The notes under the pieces are model-generated. The model did not search any database. It was not told the origin of the DNA and saw only the letters and a program-made list of their open reading frames with translations. Positions 32,360 through 43,483 of a DNA stretch of 64,000 nucleotides are shown one piece after another. Each line of letters opens with the position of its first letter. The stretch's first letter is position 1. The DNA comes from Pardosa pseudoannulata (taxonomy: Eukaryota; Arthropoda; Arachnida; Araneae; Lycosidae). The translations under genes and the position numbers were made by a program. The stretch lies in assembly GCA_032207245.1 (NCBI GenBank), contig CM063510.1, forward strand, positions 46,550,692-46,614,691, read 5' to 3'.

Positions 32360-35226
32360 GTGAAGAAACGGCAGTTTCCCAGTGAATTTCTGCCATTTAC
32401 TGCTGAATGCAGAAAATTTATCATTGAAACAATTATTGCATTTATTAAAATAAACATAATATTGTTCGATTTATTTATTGAATGTTGTTATAAATATTCA
32501 TCTATATACACTGAAAGAAAAAAATCAGCATTGCAGAAAAATTACAGCTTTTATATATTTAATAATTGCCAAACTTATGAAGGCTCTGAGCTACCGTACC
32601 GTGTTTAAAACTTATTGTGAAGAACAAGAACTTTAATTTTCTGTCGATCTTTTGGCTAAATGACTAGTGATAAATCCTTCGAACGGGTTTTTGTTACCGG
32701 TATTGAAACGAACAACTCAATACTGGTACTTGAGCAGAGCAAGGTTCTGTAGTGATTTCCATGAGTACTATAAAGTTACAACTGTAGATGAAAAGTAACT
32801 GAAGTTCCATATATATAGAAATGGCAAACTATTTAGAAACGAAAAAAGTATATATATTTTAAATCTTAAAATAATAACATATTTTACGATATCCGCCTAC
32901 GTGCCGGGAAAAATGCACAAGTACAAAAATCAATCCACAGGTCCTGTTATATACTCAGCAGCAGACATCGCATACAAATTAACACAATCATGCGGATTCT
33001 TCCCCCACTAAGCCAATCTGAAAATTACACAGACCGTAGCTGCCGAGTGAGAGTTGAAGTCACATTTGCGTTTGCCGTGCAGACGTCACGACCAAACAAA
33101 CATACAGCGAGAGTCAGCTATCTTAACGAACGACGCTCAAATTGGCGGTAAAATCTGCATCGGTTAACTTAAAAAAACAAAAACAAATTGCCGGGATTCA
33201 CCGGAAATTAAGAAGGTGTCGATACGGTTGCAACTTCTAACAGTTTTGGTTAGGTGTAGCTTTCCCTACTTATCTTTGTAGTTTTTATTGTTTATTATGA
33301 ATGTAATGATCTTGTAATGTTTTCATCACTTAGACTGAAGAGCACAGGCGATTAGGGAGACCACTCAGACAACCAGTACATTAAAATTTCTTTTATTGAA
33401 AGATCTTGGATAATGGGTATTACATAGGTTATATACAAAGATCCACCGGAAGGAGATCCTGTGATGTCGTAAACAGGTGTACACTGCTTTCGCTGCTTCT
33501 CGAACGAGATGAAGTTGATCGGTGTTCAGGCAACTTGGCCGCAAAAGGAAGAGAAACCTTCTCTCCTTAGACACTAATAGTCTATAATCAAGACTTGGCT
33601 CACAGCCCAAGTCCACAAAAAGAACATAAAGTCGACTTGCGACTCACCAAGGCTTACCTTTCTCTAGAGGGGTGGACGCGTTGCTCTGGAAGCGGTACCC
33701 GTTTCCAAAAAAAAAATCCAAGAAGCCCGAGAACAGCTTCACTTCCGTTTTCAAAGCTCCCCGAAGTGATGTCAGTACAGCATGACTTCCCTCATGTTCC
33801 GGGGCTCTCATAGGCTGAGGACGTTAGGAGGCTATCGATATGCCTATATATTAATTTTTATCGGCCAGACATCAGGGACGTGATCGCTATTATGGTATAG
33901 TGTCACAACCCTAGACTTCATGGCTCCACTCCGTTGTTACCGAGGTCTCACCTGCCAGAGAATAAAAGCAAGGCATCAGCTGTTTTCCTCGCAGGTAACA
34001 AGTCAGCCCTTGTACTTCGAGGCATGTGTCTAAAACTCCACAATCTTAAAAAGTAGTTTAAGAAATTTAAAAATAGTTAACGTGAGTGTAATTGTACAAG
34101 CTGAAATTCTTCATGTGAGCTATTTAAAACTTCCCCGCGAGTTGTTTGGTATCTCGCGATCGATGGTTTGGTGATTATTTCCATACTCATTATCGGTCAA
34201 CGTAGTACAAATGTTGTCCAATAATTTGAATGTCGCTGAATGTCGGACAATCAAATCTGAACACCTGCAGATATTGATTGACTTAATATAAAATTAAAAT
34301 TTGACATTGTTTAAAAGAAAGCATTTTAAAGAGAAGTTTGTATTGCTTAGAGAAATATTATTCTAAAATCTTAAATCTAATAAATCTGACAGTTTTTACA
34401 AAACCTATTTTTTAAATATTTCTTCTAAATGTTGTAAACAATGTCATACAATGTCCTAAAAATGATATTAATTTAATAATATTCAGCCATATCTACCGAT
34501 ATTCGTAAAAATGAATGTCACTTTTTGACATCCAATGATATTTCACGACATTCCGCTTAACTCACAATATTACATTACCTTGAATGAGAACGGAAGTGAA
34601 TGGATTATGTTCATTCTCAACTCCGTATGAGTCAAAACAACAAATACTAATGGTAAACATTGCGATTCTTCGGAAAGCTGTGAGACACGCAAAGTAGAAC
34701 TAGAGTGACGTAGATTTTTGTTCTGGGGGAAAATGTCAGGTAATGCAAATTTTAAACATAACGTTTTTAAACATTAGGAAAATCCTCCAAGAAGAAGTGA
34801 ATGCATTATCTTGCATGGTAGAATTACCACGTGGTGAACTGACCAGGATAAATATTCATCAACATTGCTAAATATCAAAAAATGGTATTTAGGGATGTAG
34901 ACGAAATATTGACCAAGAATAGCAAAAAATATATTCATATATATCATTTAGGGGAGGGGGGTTTCCTTTCCATATTAGGCTGATATTACAATTTTGATAT
35001 TGGCCAAAATTTTTGTGTTATGGATAACGCAAGGAAAATGTTCATTGTTTTAAGTTTTGTTACAGTCTACCCGATTTTTATGTTCTGTTTTTCACTTTAC
35101 ATGACATAACAGGGTACAAAACAATCTGTTGTGCACTTTCATGTAACTAAGTTTTCTTAGAGCACTGTGTGTCTAAACCTGATATTTTTTTTTTTGAACT
35201 GTAAGAATATACACTCTAATAAACCT
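32360..35226. other. Non-coding stretch, nothing firm recognised
   Basis: 33360-33905 is GC-richer and, on the minus strand, starts TGTGACACTATACC and ends near TTTCAATAAAAGAAATTTT, which is suggestive of an LTR, but no flanking duplication was found. 33000-33200 holds a GACGTCAC motif without an adjacent exon. Confidence 0.35.
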
Positions 35227-35299
35227 CTTAATTAGGTTTGGTTTGTTTTGGAGCGCTACGGTTTTGCACACGAGAGCTAATGAGACCGGGAACTGCTGC

Positions 35300-35876
35300 T
35301 TAACCCCTTCCGGTATGATTTAATAATGAAAAACTGTGCATGAAATAACTATTTAATTTTTATTTAAAAAACTTGTTTCATTTTACAATTCTTACATATT
35401 CTTAATTAAAATCCACTTTTTACAAAGTGTTAAATAATATCAGAAACAGTAAAATGAAGAAAATATCAAAGCAAAACATTAATAAGGTATACAGATAATA
35501 GTCTTCAAGCTAGTGGTACTTTTCAAAACAAAGTGCAAAGGAATTCTTAATTGTTTACACCGCCAAGTAGTCTCACTTTTAATTTGATTCTTGTAACACA
35601 CACGGCATTTCTTAGTAGGTTTTCTTTTATTCTGACTCATTAATTTGGCAATGACTTGTACCAAGAAATTCTAAGTAAACAATATGCAATAGTGACTTGT
35701 GATTTTCACAAGTGATAAAAGTGTTGCCAAATTCAGTACACTAAAAATTTTAAACTAAGTTAATTATCATATTTAACAGTAACTTTAATCGCATGACGAG
35801 TGTAGCTCGTCATTGTGCGGTATGGAATGAAAAACTAATGACGAGCTAGTCTCGTCATTTTACCGGAAGGGGTTAA
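35300..35876 (-). mobile_element. piggyBac-type short element 2
   Basis: TTAA (35300-35303) + CCCCTTCCGGTA … TACCGGAAGGGG + TTAA (35873-35876). 569 bp with perfect 12-bp terminal repeats. Two 21-bp palindromes near the right end: ATGACGAG-5-CTCGTCAT at 35794-35814 and 35838-35858. Removing the element and one TTAA restores the SINE sequence. Confidence 0.95.
35479..35664 (-). pseudogene. piggyBac transposase C-terminal cysteine-rich domain remnant
   Basis: 61-codon minus-strand frame containing KRKPTKKCRVCYKNQIKSET then TWRCKQLRIPLHF. KKCRVC-Y-K-x-x-x-K-x-E-T-x-W-R-C-K-x-(C)-x-x-P-L-H is the piggyBac C-terminal zinc-binding domain. The second half has lost cysteines (Leu and Phe where Cys is expected), so zinc binding is doubtful. 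There is no catalytic core in the element. Confidence 0.82.
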
Positions 35877-35950
35877 AGCCGATTCCGAACGGCTACATCC
35901 ATGCCATAGTAGGATTCGAACCCACGAATTCCGGTACCGACCTTAATTAG

Positions 35951-36214
35951 ACAGAGTGTTGCTTCTCATAGTTTTGATGTGAGAACAAACCCCCAAAACC
36001 TTGCAGGATTTCTTTTGATATTTGGAAGTTGCTGCGAGAGTTCTAAATCACGATTGGCTACTGTGCATTGATGATCCAAATTTTTTTTTTTTTATCTTTT
36101 TCTTTCTGAAGTTGAAATATTGAACTTTTCACTGCTAGGCAATCCGTAGAAACTAATATCTTGACCTTGGTACGAATTTCATGTATTTTTAGGAGAGTTG
36201 GTTGTTATGCTGAA

Positions 36215-36256
<42 letters not shown>

Positions 36257-37225
36257 TAGTTTATCCATTTATTCATAAAGCTGATTGATAATAAGTTATA
36301 GCTTTCTGAGAGAGAGAGAGAGAGCGCTAATGTGTGTTTATGGTTAAGAATTCTTGTTTTTTTTTTTTCGTGAGTAAAGTTACGTTTCTCTTACGTTTAC
36401 GTTTCTGATTTAGAAAATTAAATTAATATATGAATCTTCACATTATTTGTGGAGCTTGCGCAGATCAAATCGTGCTGTTGTAACTCATATTATGTATTCA
36501 CTGAAGAAATCTATCGCAGTGAATTTTCAGTTATACTGCTCTCAAAGTTGGTAGATTGGTTTGAATCGCTGCTGTCTTCTTTATTTGCTAATTGAGGGAT
36601 AAATGATTTTCAAGGACCGAAAAAAATAGTATAAGTGAGAAGGTCGTACAAGTTGCTACCTATTTTAACAAACTATATTCCTTGATTCTCGTAAGAGCTA
36701 CAGTACGGCTATATGCTATTTTAATATACATTAAACAGGCACAGGATTTTTAAATATTAGCTTGAAGCTATGAAAAGTATAATACAATATTTAAAAAAAA
36801 ATAATAAACTTTTTACATAGACATATTTAAGCATACTTATATGTATAAACTAAACTGTTAAAAATTAAATTGGAACTGTGTCCCTCCCTATCTTCACTTT
36901 AACAAACACATTAATACCTGTTTTTATTAGTTAATTTATTTTCAATAATATTCTTTACATACCTGTATTTATATACCTGTCTTTATTAGTTATTTTATTT
37001 TAAATAATATAAACAAGAAACGATCATCGTAATACACAGAAAAGGTAAAGTTTTAGAAGATAATTTTATTTTTTATTAAAAATTCATTTTATCAAACTGT
37101 CGTCGTTCAAGTGAGAGGAAATTGCATTTCTTAACTCCTAAAAGAGTTGCAAAATGAGGGGCTTATAACTGAAAGAAATTTAATGTTTCCCATAGGATTT
37201 CAATGGTATAAGAAAAATAAGACGG
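35951..37225. other. Non-coding stretch with microsatellites
   Basis: (TA)n at 36217-36251, (GA)n at 36307-36325. 36890-37020 has a short duplicated ACCTGT(T/A)TTTATTAGTTA phrase. Otherwise nothing recognised. Confidence 0.5.
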
Positions 37226-37233
37226 ACAACTCA

Positions 37234-37859
37234 TTAACACTAGATTTACGGATGTTGATCATACACCTATTTTTACTGAAGTGAGCCAATTTGACTCATA
37301 CAAGAAAATAGTTCCAAATTAATTTAAATGAAATATTTATCAAAAAATTCATGAAAAACATTTTTTACATATAAAATCTGTTTTTGAAACACGTTTTCCA
37401 CAAACATTTTTATTACATTTAACACAATGGTTTCTACATCTGTTTCTTTTGCTTGATTGTTGAACTTGACAATTCTTCCGTGAGTCAGTAGTATGAATTT
37501 TTGTTATTGGAATGAAAGTGTTCTCGACTTCTTCTCTATATTTACTTCTTAGCAATTCAGCCAATTGGAAAATAAAATCTTTTTGTAACATATTTACTTG
37601 AGTCGACCAATAAATTTCATATTATGCGATTAACTGTTAAACTATTCTATGAGAGAAATTAGCTCACAACCGTGAAAATAGGTATACCCCATTTGATAAT
37701 GCGAAATAAAGGGGTCTGCGGGGAAGAGGAATAAAAGTATACATATATTTTATTACTTAACTAAAAACAATCGTATGTTTTTGAAAAGTGATATTAAAGT
37801 TATATAGTGATCAAATTTTTAATGAGTCAAATTGGCTCAGTCCGTAAATCTAGTGTTAA
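37234..37859 (-). mobile_element. piggyBac-type short element 3
   Basis: TTAA (37234-37237) + CACTAGATTTACGGA … TCCGTAAATCTAGTG + TTAA (37856-37859). 618 bp with perfect 15-bp terminal repeats. A 17-bp near-palindrome TGAGCCAATTTGACTCA lies at 37282-37298, and its exact reverse complement lies at 37823-37839, one near each end. Confidence 0.95.
37349..37591 (-). pseudogene. piggyBac transposase C-terminal end with cysteine-rich domain
   Basis: 80-codon minus-strand frame, intact from its ATG. It begins MLQKDFIFQLAELLRS, matching the alpha-helical stretch before the C-terminal domain. It continues KNCQVQQSSKRNRCRNHCVK then CNKNVCGKRV and FICKKCF. Cysteine spacing C-x-x-(Q)…C-x3-C-x2-C-x4-C…C-x2-C is the cysteine-rich domain of another piggyBac subgroup, with one Cys replaced by Gln and one expected His by Arg. 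It is the best preserved of the three domain remnants. Whether it is transcribed is unknown. Confidence 0.82.
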
Positions 37860-38271
37860 GTAGTATACATCAAAGTCACATAAGTCACTGTACATTTACA
37901 TCTTAAAAACATATCGGGTATCAATAACTGTAGATTTGAGATATGTTTTTACACTTCAGAATAAAATATTCTTGAGAATAACTGCTGATAAATTTGTATC
38001 GTTGAGCGTAAATAGATTTGCTAGTTGTCCTTGAAATGGTTCACATAAACACTCTAAAAAAACTGATTATTTCCAAATCCAATGCTTTCCTTATGGAACG
38101 CCTTCTTAGTTGATATTTGTCAGAACTTGTTAAACCAATGTCATTTTACATTACAGGAAAAAGGAGAAAAAAAATTTTTTCACCCAAGAGAGCTTTAATA
38201 ACCATATATGAACTTACTGCGCACGTTAAACCCTGTGCTGCAGTTCTGATCGACAGATGGGTAAAATGATT

Positions 38272-38305
<34 letters not shown>

Positions 38306-38910
38306 ATAACGTTGAATAAAAAACACCTGCATGACCGAGCAGTATTTTTACTCCTGCTCTCGCTTCAATTCGTTCTCACCCTCTGTTAGCCAGTAAAATT
38401 CAGCATTGGCACTTAACCACCAGTCAATGGAAAAACTCGTATACTAATCTTTTATTGTACTATCTGACACTTTATAAGTGAAAATTTCAAATCCTTTTTT
38501 ACAAAAATAACCTTAAATAATAAAGATATTATTTGGTACTTTTACACAAAGAACACAATATTTAAATAACGTAGCAGGGATATGAAAAAAGAGTGAAAGT
38601 AAATCAACTACCCTATCAAATATTTTCAATTGTAGGAAACTGAAAGACATGCTATTTTTAATTTAGTACTTATCATACATATTTAGTATTATCATACGTC
38701 TCAAACATGTTTTTCGCTTTTAAAATTTAGAATTGAACAAAAAAAGGTGTAGTGTACGAGTTAAACTTTGACCGGGTAGGAGGAAAGACTACTTTCTTTT
38801 GAGATCTCGAATCATCTGACAACGTGAAAATTTTAAGTGTTGTTTACATTTTTTACCAACCATATGAAAATGAGTTAAAGTAGTGATTTTTGAAGCTTTA
38901 ACAAAGCTTT
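37860..38910. other. Non-coding stretch, nothing recognised
   Basis: Contains a poly-A tract of about 30 bases at 38272-38302. No supported gene. Confidence 0.45.
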
Positions 38911-38916
38911 AAGCAG

Positions 38917-38978
38917 TTGGACTCAGTTTCATTAGCCCTCGTGTAACAAAACAGTAGACAGTGGCGTTCCAAATCAAC
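38917..38978 (+). repeat. tRNA-derived SINE family 1, 3' fragment
   Basis: TTTCATTAGCCCTCGTGTAA then AAACAGTAGACAGTGGCGTT and CCAAATC. Confidence 0.7.
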
Positions 38979-39222
38979 TAGTACTCATTTTTAATGAATT
39001 TCATCGCAGAAAAACTACGGTTTTTATTTATTTATTTACAATTGGATTGCAAAATTGTCGTCGCGGGCCCCGTTCTACTTCATGACCGCCAGTTGGGAAA
39101 CTTTTAAGTTATACTGTAATTTGTGCTATCCGTTAGGACATGTCATGGGAGTGCCGGAAGAAATTTTAACATCGTGAGTGACTGTCTGGTAAAAAAAAAT
39201 TTAACGACTCTGCAACGAACGG

Positions 39223-39404
39223 GGTGGTTTGGTTTGGTTTTGGAACGCTATGGTCTACTTTTTGCAACACGAGGGCTAATCAGACCGGGACCTACTGCTT
39301 AAAGACGATTCCGAACGGCTACGAACATCTATGCCATAGTGGGATTCGAACCCATGAACTCCGATTCCGAAAGCCAGCACCCTAACCATTCGGCTATCGT
39401 TTGG
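39223..39404 (-). repeat. tRNA-derived SINE family 1, full copy
   Basis: Minus strand: CCAAACGATAGCCGAATGG (box A), GGGTTCGAATCCCAC (box B), body and (AAACC)n tail at 39223-39241. Confidence 0.9.
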
Positions 39405-39499
39405 TCCGAACTGGGTATTATTTGTATATAACCCACACACACTAAAGCGAAAAAAACGGACAATCTTTGTATACAGTGGCTAGTATTTAAAGATTGTCG

Positions 39500-40110
39500 T
39501 CTGGACTTCGGTCTGGCTATAATTAAGGTTCCCAAATGAAGGTTATATTTATTTCAAAATTGAAATTAGTTTTGAGATTATATGACACTAACAATATACA
39601 AAGTTTCGAAAATAAAACACCTCATAGTCATAAAATGAAGAGCACATTCATTCAGATTTAATTTTCATCATTCACTTAAGAAATATAACCTAAAGAAACA
39701 AAACAACTGCATTCGGTGATTTATCTTTGCAGAGACTAACGGAAAAACAACCAAGCTTCAAATGACGCTTCGACTCTGCTTGAATATATAGATCAGTTTG
39801 GTCTTCCGTGTACTAAACTAGTTGTTTCAAGATCAGTCTTCAGTCTGTGTAGTTCAAATTTCCCAAATTTAAGTTATATATATCACAAAATTCAAATTAG
39901 TTTTCAGATCATATTCTACTAAAAATATAAGTAAGCAAATTACTCATCGTATAACGAATAAAACTTTCAATTAAATTTAATTTTCACAGTGAAATAAAAA
40001 TAAAATAAAATTATATTTGGAGTTATTTAGCAATTTATCCTGGCACAGACTAACCTTAAAATGCCTAAACTTTTTGCCAGACAATTTAAGAACAAATGTA
40101 TATAAAATAA
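39500..40110. repeat. Direct duplication, about 331-bp period, two copies
   Basis: Copy 1 from about 39500 (AGATTGTCGTCTGGACTTCG … TTCCCAAATGAAGGTTATAT … AATTAGTTTTGAGAT … GCAGAGACTAACGG). Copy 2 from about 39830 (AGATCAGTCTTCAG … TTCCCAAATTTAAGTTATAT … AATTAGTTTTCAGAT … GCACAGACTAACC). Diverged. Confidence 0.75.
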
Positions 40111-40561
40111 TAATACTAATCAAGTGAAATAAATGTCAATATGTTTTAGGAAGACGATACTGTTAGCAATAGAATGTGATTGGTGTCTAGTAAATAGATA
40201 CAAAACTGGTGCAACTGAATTCAGAATAAAAATATATACCGAATTATATTTGATAAAATAAACTAAGTCTAGTAATTATGTTCAAAAATTAAAAAAAATA
40301 TCTGAAGAACTTATTTTAATTAAATGCTTCAAGTAAATTAAGTTACTTAAAAAAGCTTACTTAGTTTAATTAATTAGAAGAAAAATATATCAAATGGAGC
40401 CAAAACATAGTCTTCAAACGCAATTTAGATTTTAAAAAATGTTCCACCTCCCCATGCTATGCGCTCCGAACAATTTGACCTGCCTTCTTTTCCAGGGTTT
40501 GACCTGAAGCTCCCTGAAAATTCTGTCTAGCTGCACAACGATTATACACACATACATACGA

Positions 40562-40733
40562 AGGTTTGGTTTTGGTTTGGAGCACTATGGTATACCATTT
40601 TAATCACGAGAGTTAATGATTTCGGGACTTACTGCTTAAAGCCGATTCCGAACGACTGCGAACATTCTTGCCAGCAGGGGATTCAAATCCTCGAACTCCA
40701 GTACCGAAAAGCAGCAACCTACCATCAAGTCAT
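40562..40733 (-). repeat. tRNA-derived SINE family 1 copy
   Basis: Minus strand with a degenerate head (GATTCAAATCC in the box B position) and TTTGGTTTTGG tail. Confidence 0.82.
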
Positions 40734-40739
40734 AATAAA

Positions 40740-41570
40740 AGAATTTTATACCTATAGATAGAAAGAAAGGTTTATATAATTTTTTACGTTTTAGTTGTAT
40801 CTTTTACCTTTGAAACGATTAAGAGAAGACTGGGTTTCAGGCTTTCCAACGCAAGACTTCTCGCACAGGTATGCTAGTAAATATAGAAGTTGTAATTTGA
40901 CAGAGACATCGATTTTGTTTCTTTAATCGGAGAATAACCTTATCTTTTAGAGTGATTACTCCTAAAGTTTTTACTAGCTTAAGTTACTACTATGTTTTAC
41001 TGGTGTTGCTTTCTTACTTATGATCTGCGTCTTTAGTAGCCGTTATCCCAAGGAATGGAATCATTAATAAATGAATTCCAACATAAAATTGGAGCTCGCC
41101 ACACTTTGCGGGTTACGGTTGAAGTTCACGCACGTCAAACTACTAACTCCTTAACGAGATAGTGTGGGATGAAAATTACATTTGCTTTCAGAGCATCTGC
41201 AGCGTAATTAAACATAATCATAAAGGACTTCCGCTTCCCCATTCTTAGGGAAATGAGAGTATATTGAGGGACATCGCGCATTCCTGTGACGAGTAAAGCA
41301 AAAATTAAAAATATGATTTTATTTTTCTGAATTCTTTGGTTAATTAGTGTAAATTATGCGAGGTATTTTTTCGTCTCTGGGAAACTCGGGAAAATATTTG
41401 ACCTTGCAGTGCAAACTCCCGTCTTGGAATATTCACAGTTTTATAATAACATCGGAACTTTTTTAAATAACACTATTACATTTGTCTGTTAAGCATTCAC
41501 CGAGCAACATCGCAGATTTTGTGGACTATTTTATTATAGGAGTACCATATAGGTGGTCAACATTGCTCCC
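40740..41570. other. Non-coding stretch, nothing recognised
   Basis: No supported gene or repeat. Confidence 0.45.
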
Positions 41571-41578
41571 TAAAAGTA

Positions 41579-42157
41579 CACCTACCAATAAGTATTTGGA
41601 CACCTGTGATAGAAAAGAAAAACTAACTTTATTCAAAATCAATAGTTGGTAGAGCCTCCACGAGAGGCAATGACAGCGTGAACCCTCCGGGGCATACTTT
41701 CCACAATTCTTTCTATTACAGCTCGTGGTATTGTCTTCCACTCGGCTTGGAGTAGACATACAAAGTCCTTCACCGATTTTGGACGGGTAGTGTACCCCTT
41801 AATTCGGCGATCCAACTCGTCCCAGAGATTCTCGATAGGTTTCAGGTCTGGGCTCTGGGCAGGCCAGTCCATTCAATAAACTCCATTGGTACCATACCAA
41901 GCTTTGGTTAACCTCGAAACATGACACCTGGCATTGTCGTCCTGAAAGTAACAGGGTTCCAACCCGTAAAACTGCCACAACGTAGGAAGCACATTGTCAT
42001 CCAAAATACTGCAGTAGGCATCGGCGTTGAGCTTACCATGAATGGGGATCAAGGGTCCCAGTCCATACCAGGAGAAACACCCACCAGACCGTGACGTACC
42101 TCAGGACCGCAGATATCGTCATTTGCATAGGTGTCCAAATACTTATTGTAGACAGTG
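41579..42157 (-). mobile_element. Tc1-like transposon (family 3), internal-deletion derivative
   Basis: 579 bp with both family-3 terminal repeats but about 640 bp of the middle missing. The junction near 42090-42100 joins text that in the copy at 61.7 kb lies at about 62225 and 62860. It keeps the C-terminal part of the transposase and the 5' leader. Confidence 0.9.
41639..41872 (-). pseudogene. Tc1 transposase C-terminal fragment
   Basis: 77 codons, open: MDWPAQSPDLKPIENLWDEL to ASRGGSTNY. It retains the third catalytic acidic residue (IENLW) and the natural C-terminus. The N-terminal half, with DNA-binding domain and first two Asp, is deleted or out of frame upstream. Confidence 0.9.
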
Positions 42158-42195
42158 TACACATACAAAGTGAATGCTCAAACATACGACCCGTA

Positions 42196-42380
42196 GGATT
42201 CGCCTTTAGCCTCCAGAGGTATCTTTTGCGAACTTGTAGTACGTTGCGATCACGAACCTATTTTACATAACTCACCTTCCATTAATACACACGGCAGGCT
42301 CTTGGGCGACTTAAGCCCCGAATCCGCAACCCTTCGTTTACGAAATCGCTGCCTTTTCTGACTGAGCTACAGCGGTTCAC
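42196..42380 (-). repeat. SINE family 2 copy
   Basis: Minus strand: head GTAGCTCAGTCAGAAAAGGC (box-A-like), CGGGGCTTAAGTCGCCC, TTCGTGATCGCAACG, AAAGATACCTCTGGAGG. Confidence 0.78.
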
Positions 42381-42702
42381 ACCTCGATTTTTGAAAATAG
42401 CCGCGGCTTAGGGTTGTTCGCAAGTCATAAAAATGAAGATCTGCTTTTCGCATGCTTGGGGAAAGCCCTGGGCCTCTCAAAGAGCAACTAAGTAGCCTTC
42501 CACCTTCTCTCTTAGAGTGACTTCAACGTGAACAGAAATGTGAAGTATTCATCTAATGCTTTATATATCTGTATATCACATGCGATATACAATGAACAAT
42601 ATTTTAAGCGGAAAATAATTTGGTGTAGAGTTTTAAATTTAGTTTTTTTCCGTTACACGTAGGGAATTTAAATTTATATTTAATGCACTTCATATAATTA
42701 TT

Positions 42703-42942
42703 TGCAGAACGAAGGCCGAATGGTTAGGCTGATGGCCTTCGGAAACGGAGTTCGTGGGTTCGAATCCCACAGTGGCATGGATGTTTATAGCCATTCGGAA
42801 TCGGCTTTAAGCTGTAGGTCCTGGTCTCATTAGCCCTCGTGTTGCAAAAAGTAGACCATAGCACTGCAAACCAAACCAAACCAGTCTCATTAGCCCTAGT
42901 GTTGCAAAAAATAGACCGTAGCGCTCCAAACCAAACCAAACT
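42703..42942 (+). repeat. tRNA-derived SINE family 1 with duplicated 3' tail and 11-bp target duplication
   Basis: Box A GAAGGCCGAATGGTTAGG and box B GGGTTCGAATCCCAC. The 3' unit GTCTCATTAGCCCTCGTGTT…CCAAACCAAACC occurs twice (to 42881 and 42882-42942). Flanked by ATATAATTATT at 42692-42702 and 42943-42953. Confidence 0.93.
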
Positions 42943-42989
42943 ATATAATTATTCTCTGATATGGAAACAACTAAAAGGTTAATCTACAT

Positions 42990-43483
42990 ATGCAAATATC
43001 GCACATCGCTTTTACACGCTGTGGGATCCATTAAAATAAAATTTCAAATAAACTCGCTAAGTCAACCTAGTCATTATCTCCATCATTTCTATGTAATAGA
43101 AATCACCGTCGTATCCTTAAGCTGTATTAGCAAAGTCGCACATCGCTTTTACGTACTTGGAGATTCATTAAAATGAAACTGTGAATAAACTCGCTAAGTC
43201 AACCTAGTCATTATCTCCAACATTTCTAAGTAATAGAAATAACCGTAGTATTCTTAAGCTATATAAGTGGATGTCGCACATCTCTTCAACGTACAGTGGG
43301 ATTCAAAAACTCGCTAAGTCAACCTTCTTATCTCCATTTCTATGTAATAGAAATAAACTTAGTATCTTTAAGCTACATAAACGAAGTCACACTTCGCTTT
43401 TACGTTCTTGGAGATTCATTTGAAATGAAACTGTAAATAAACTCGCCAAGTCAACCTTGTCGTTATCTCCATCATTTCTACCT
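42990..43483. repeat. Tandem repeat, about 137-bp unit, four copies
   Basis: TCGCACATCGCTTTTAC starts units at 42999, 43136, 43274 and 43387. Each carries AAACTCGCTAAGTCAACCT and ATGTAATAGAAAT. The third is shortened. Confidence 0.92.

Larger units (their letters stand above)
35236..35941 (-). repeat. tRNA-derived SINE family 1, 5'-truncated, split by piggyBac element 2
   Basis: Tail side 35236-35299 and head side 35877-35941 join at the TTAA of CTGCTTAAAGCCG, exactly as in uninterrupted copies. The whole is flanked by CTTAATTAG at 35227-35235 and 35942-35950. The head stops before box A, so the copy was 5'-truncated on insertion. Confidence 0.9.

Noticed and set aside
33320..33905. Possible solo LTR on the minus strand starting TGTGACACTATACC
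   Set aside because: Ends could not be fixed and no flanking duplication was found.
34719..34740. ATGTCAG followed by GTAATG as a minimal first exon
   Set aside because: Only two codons and a weak donor; nothing downstream to join.
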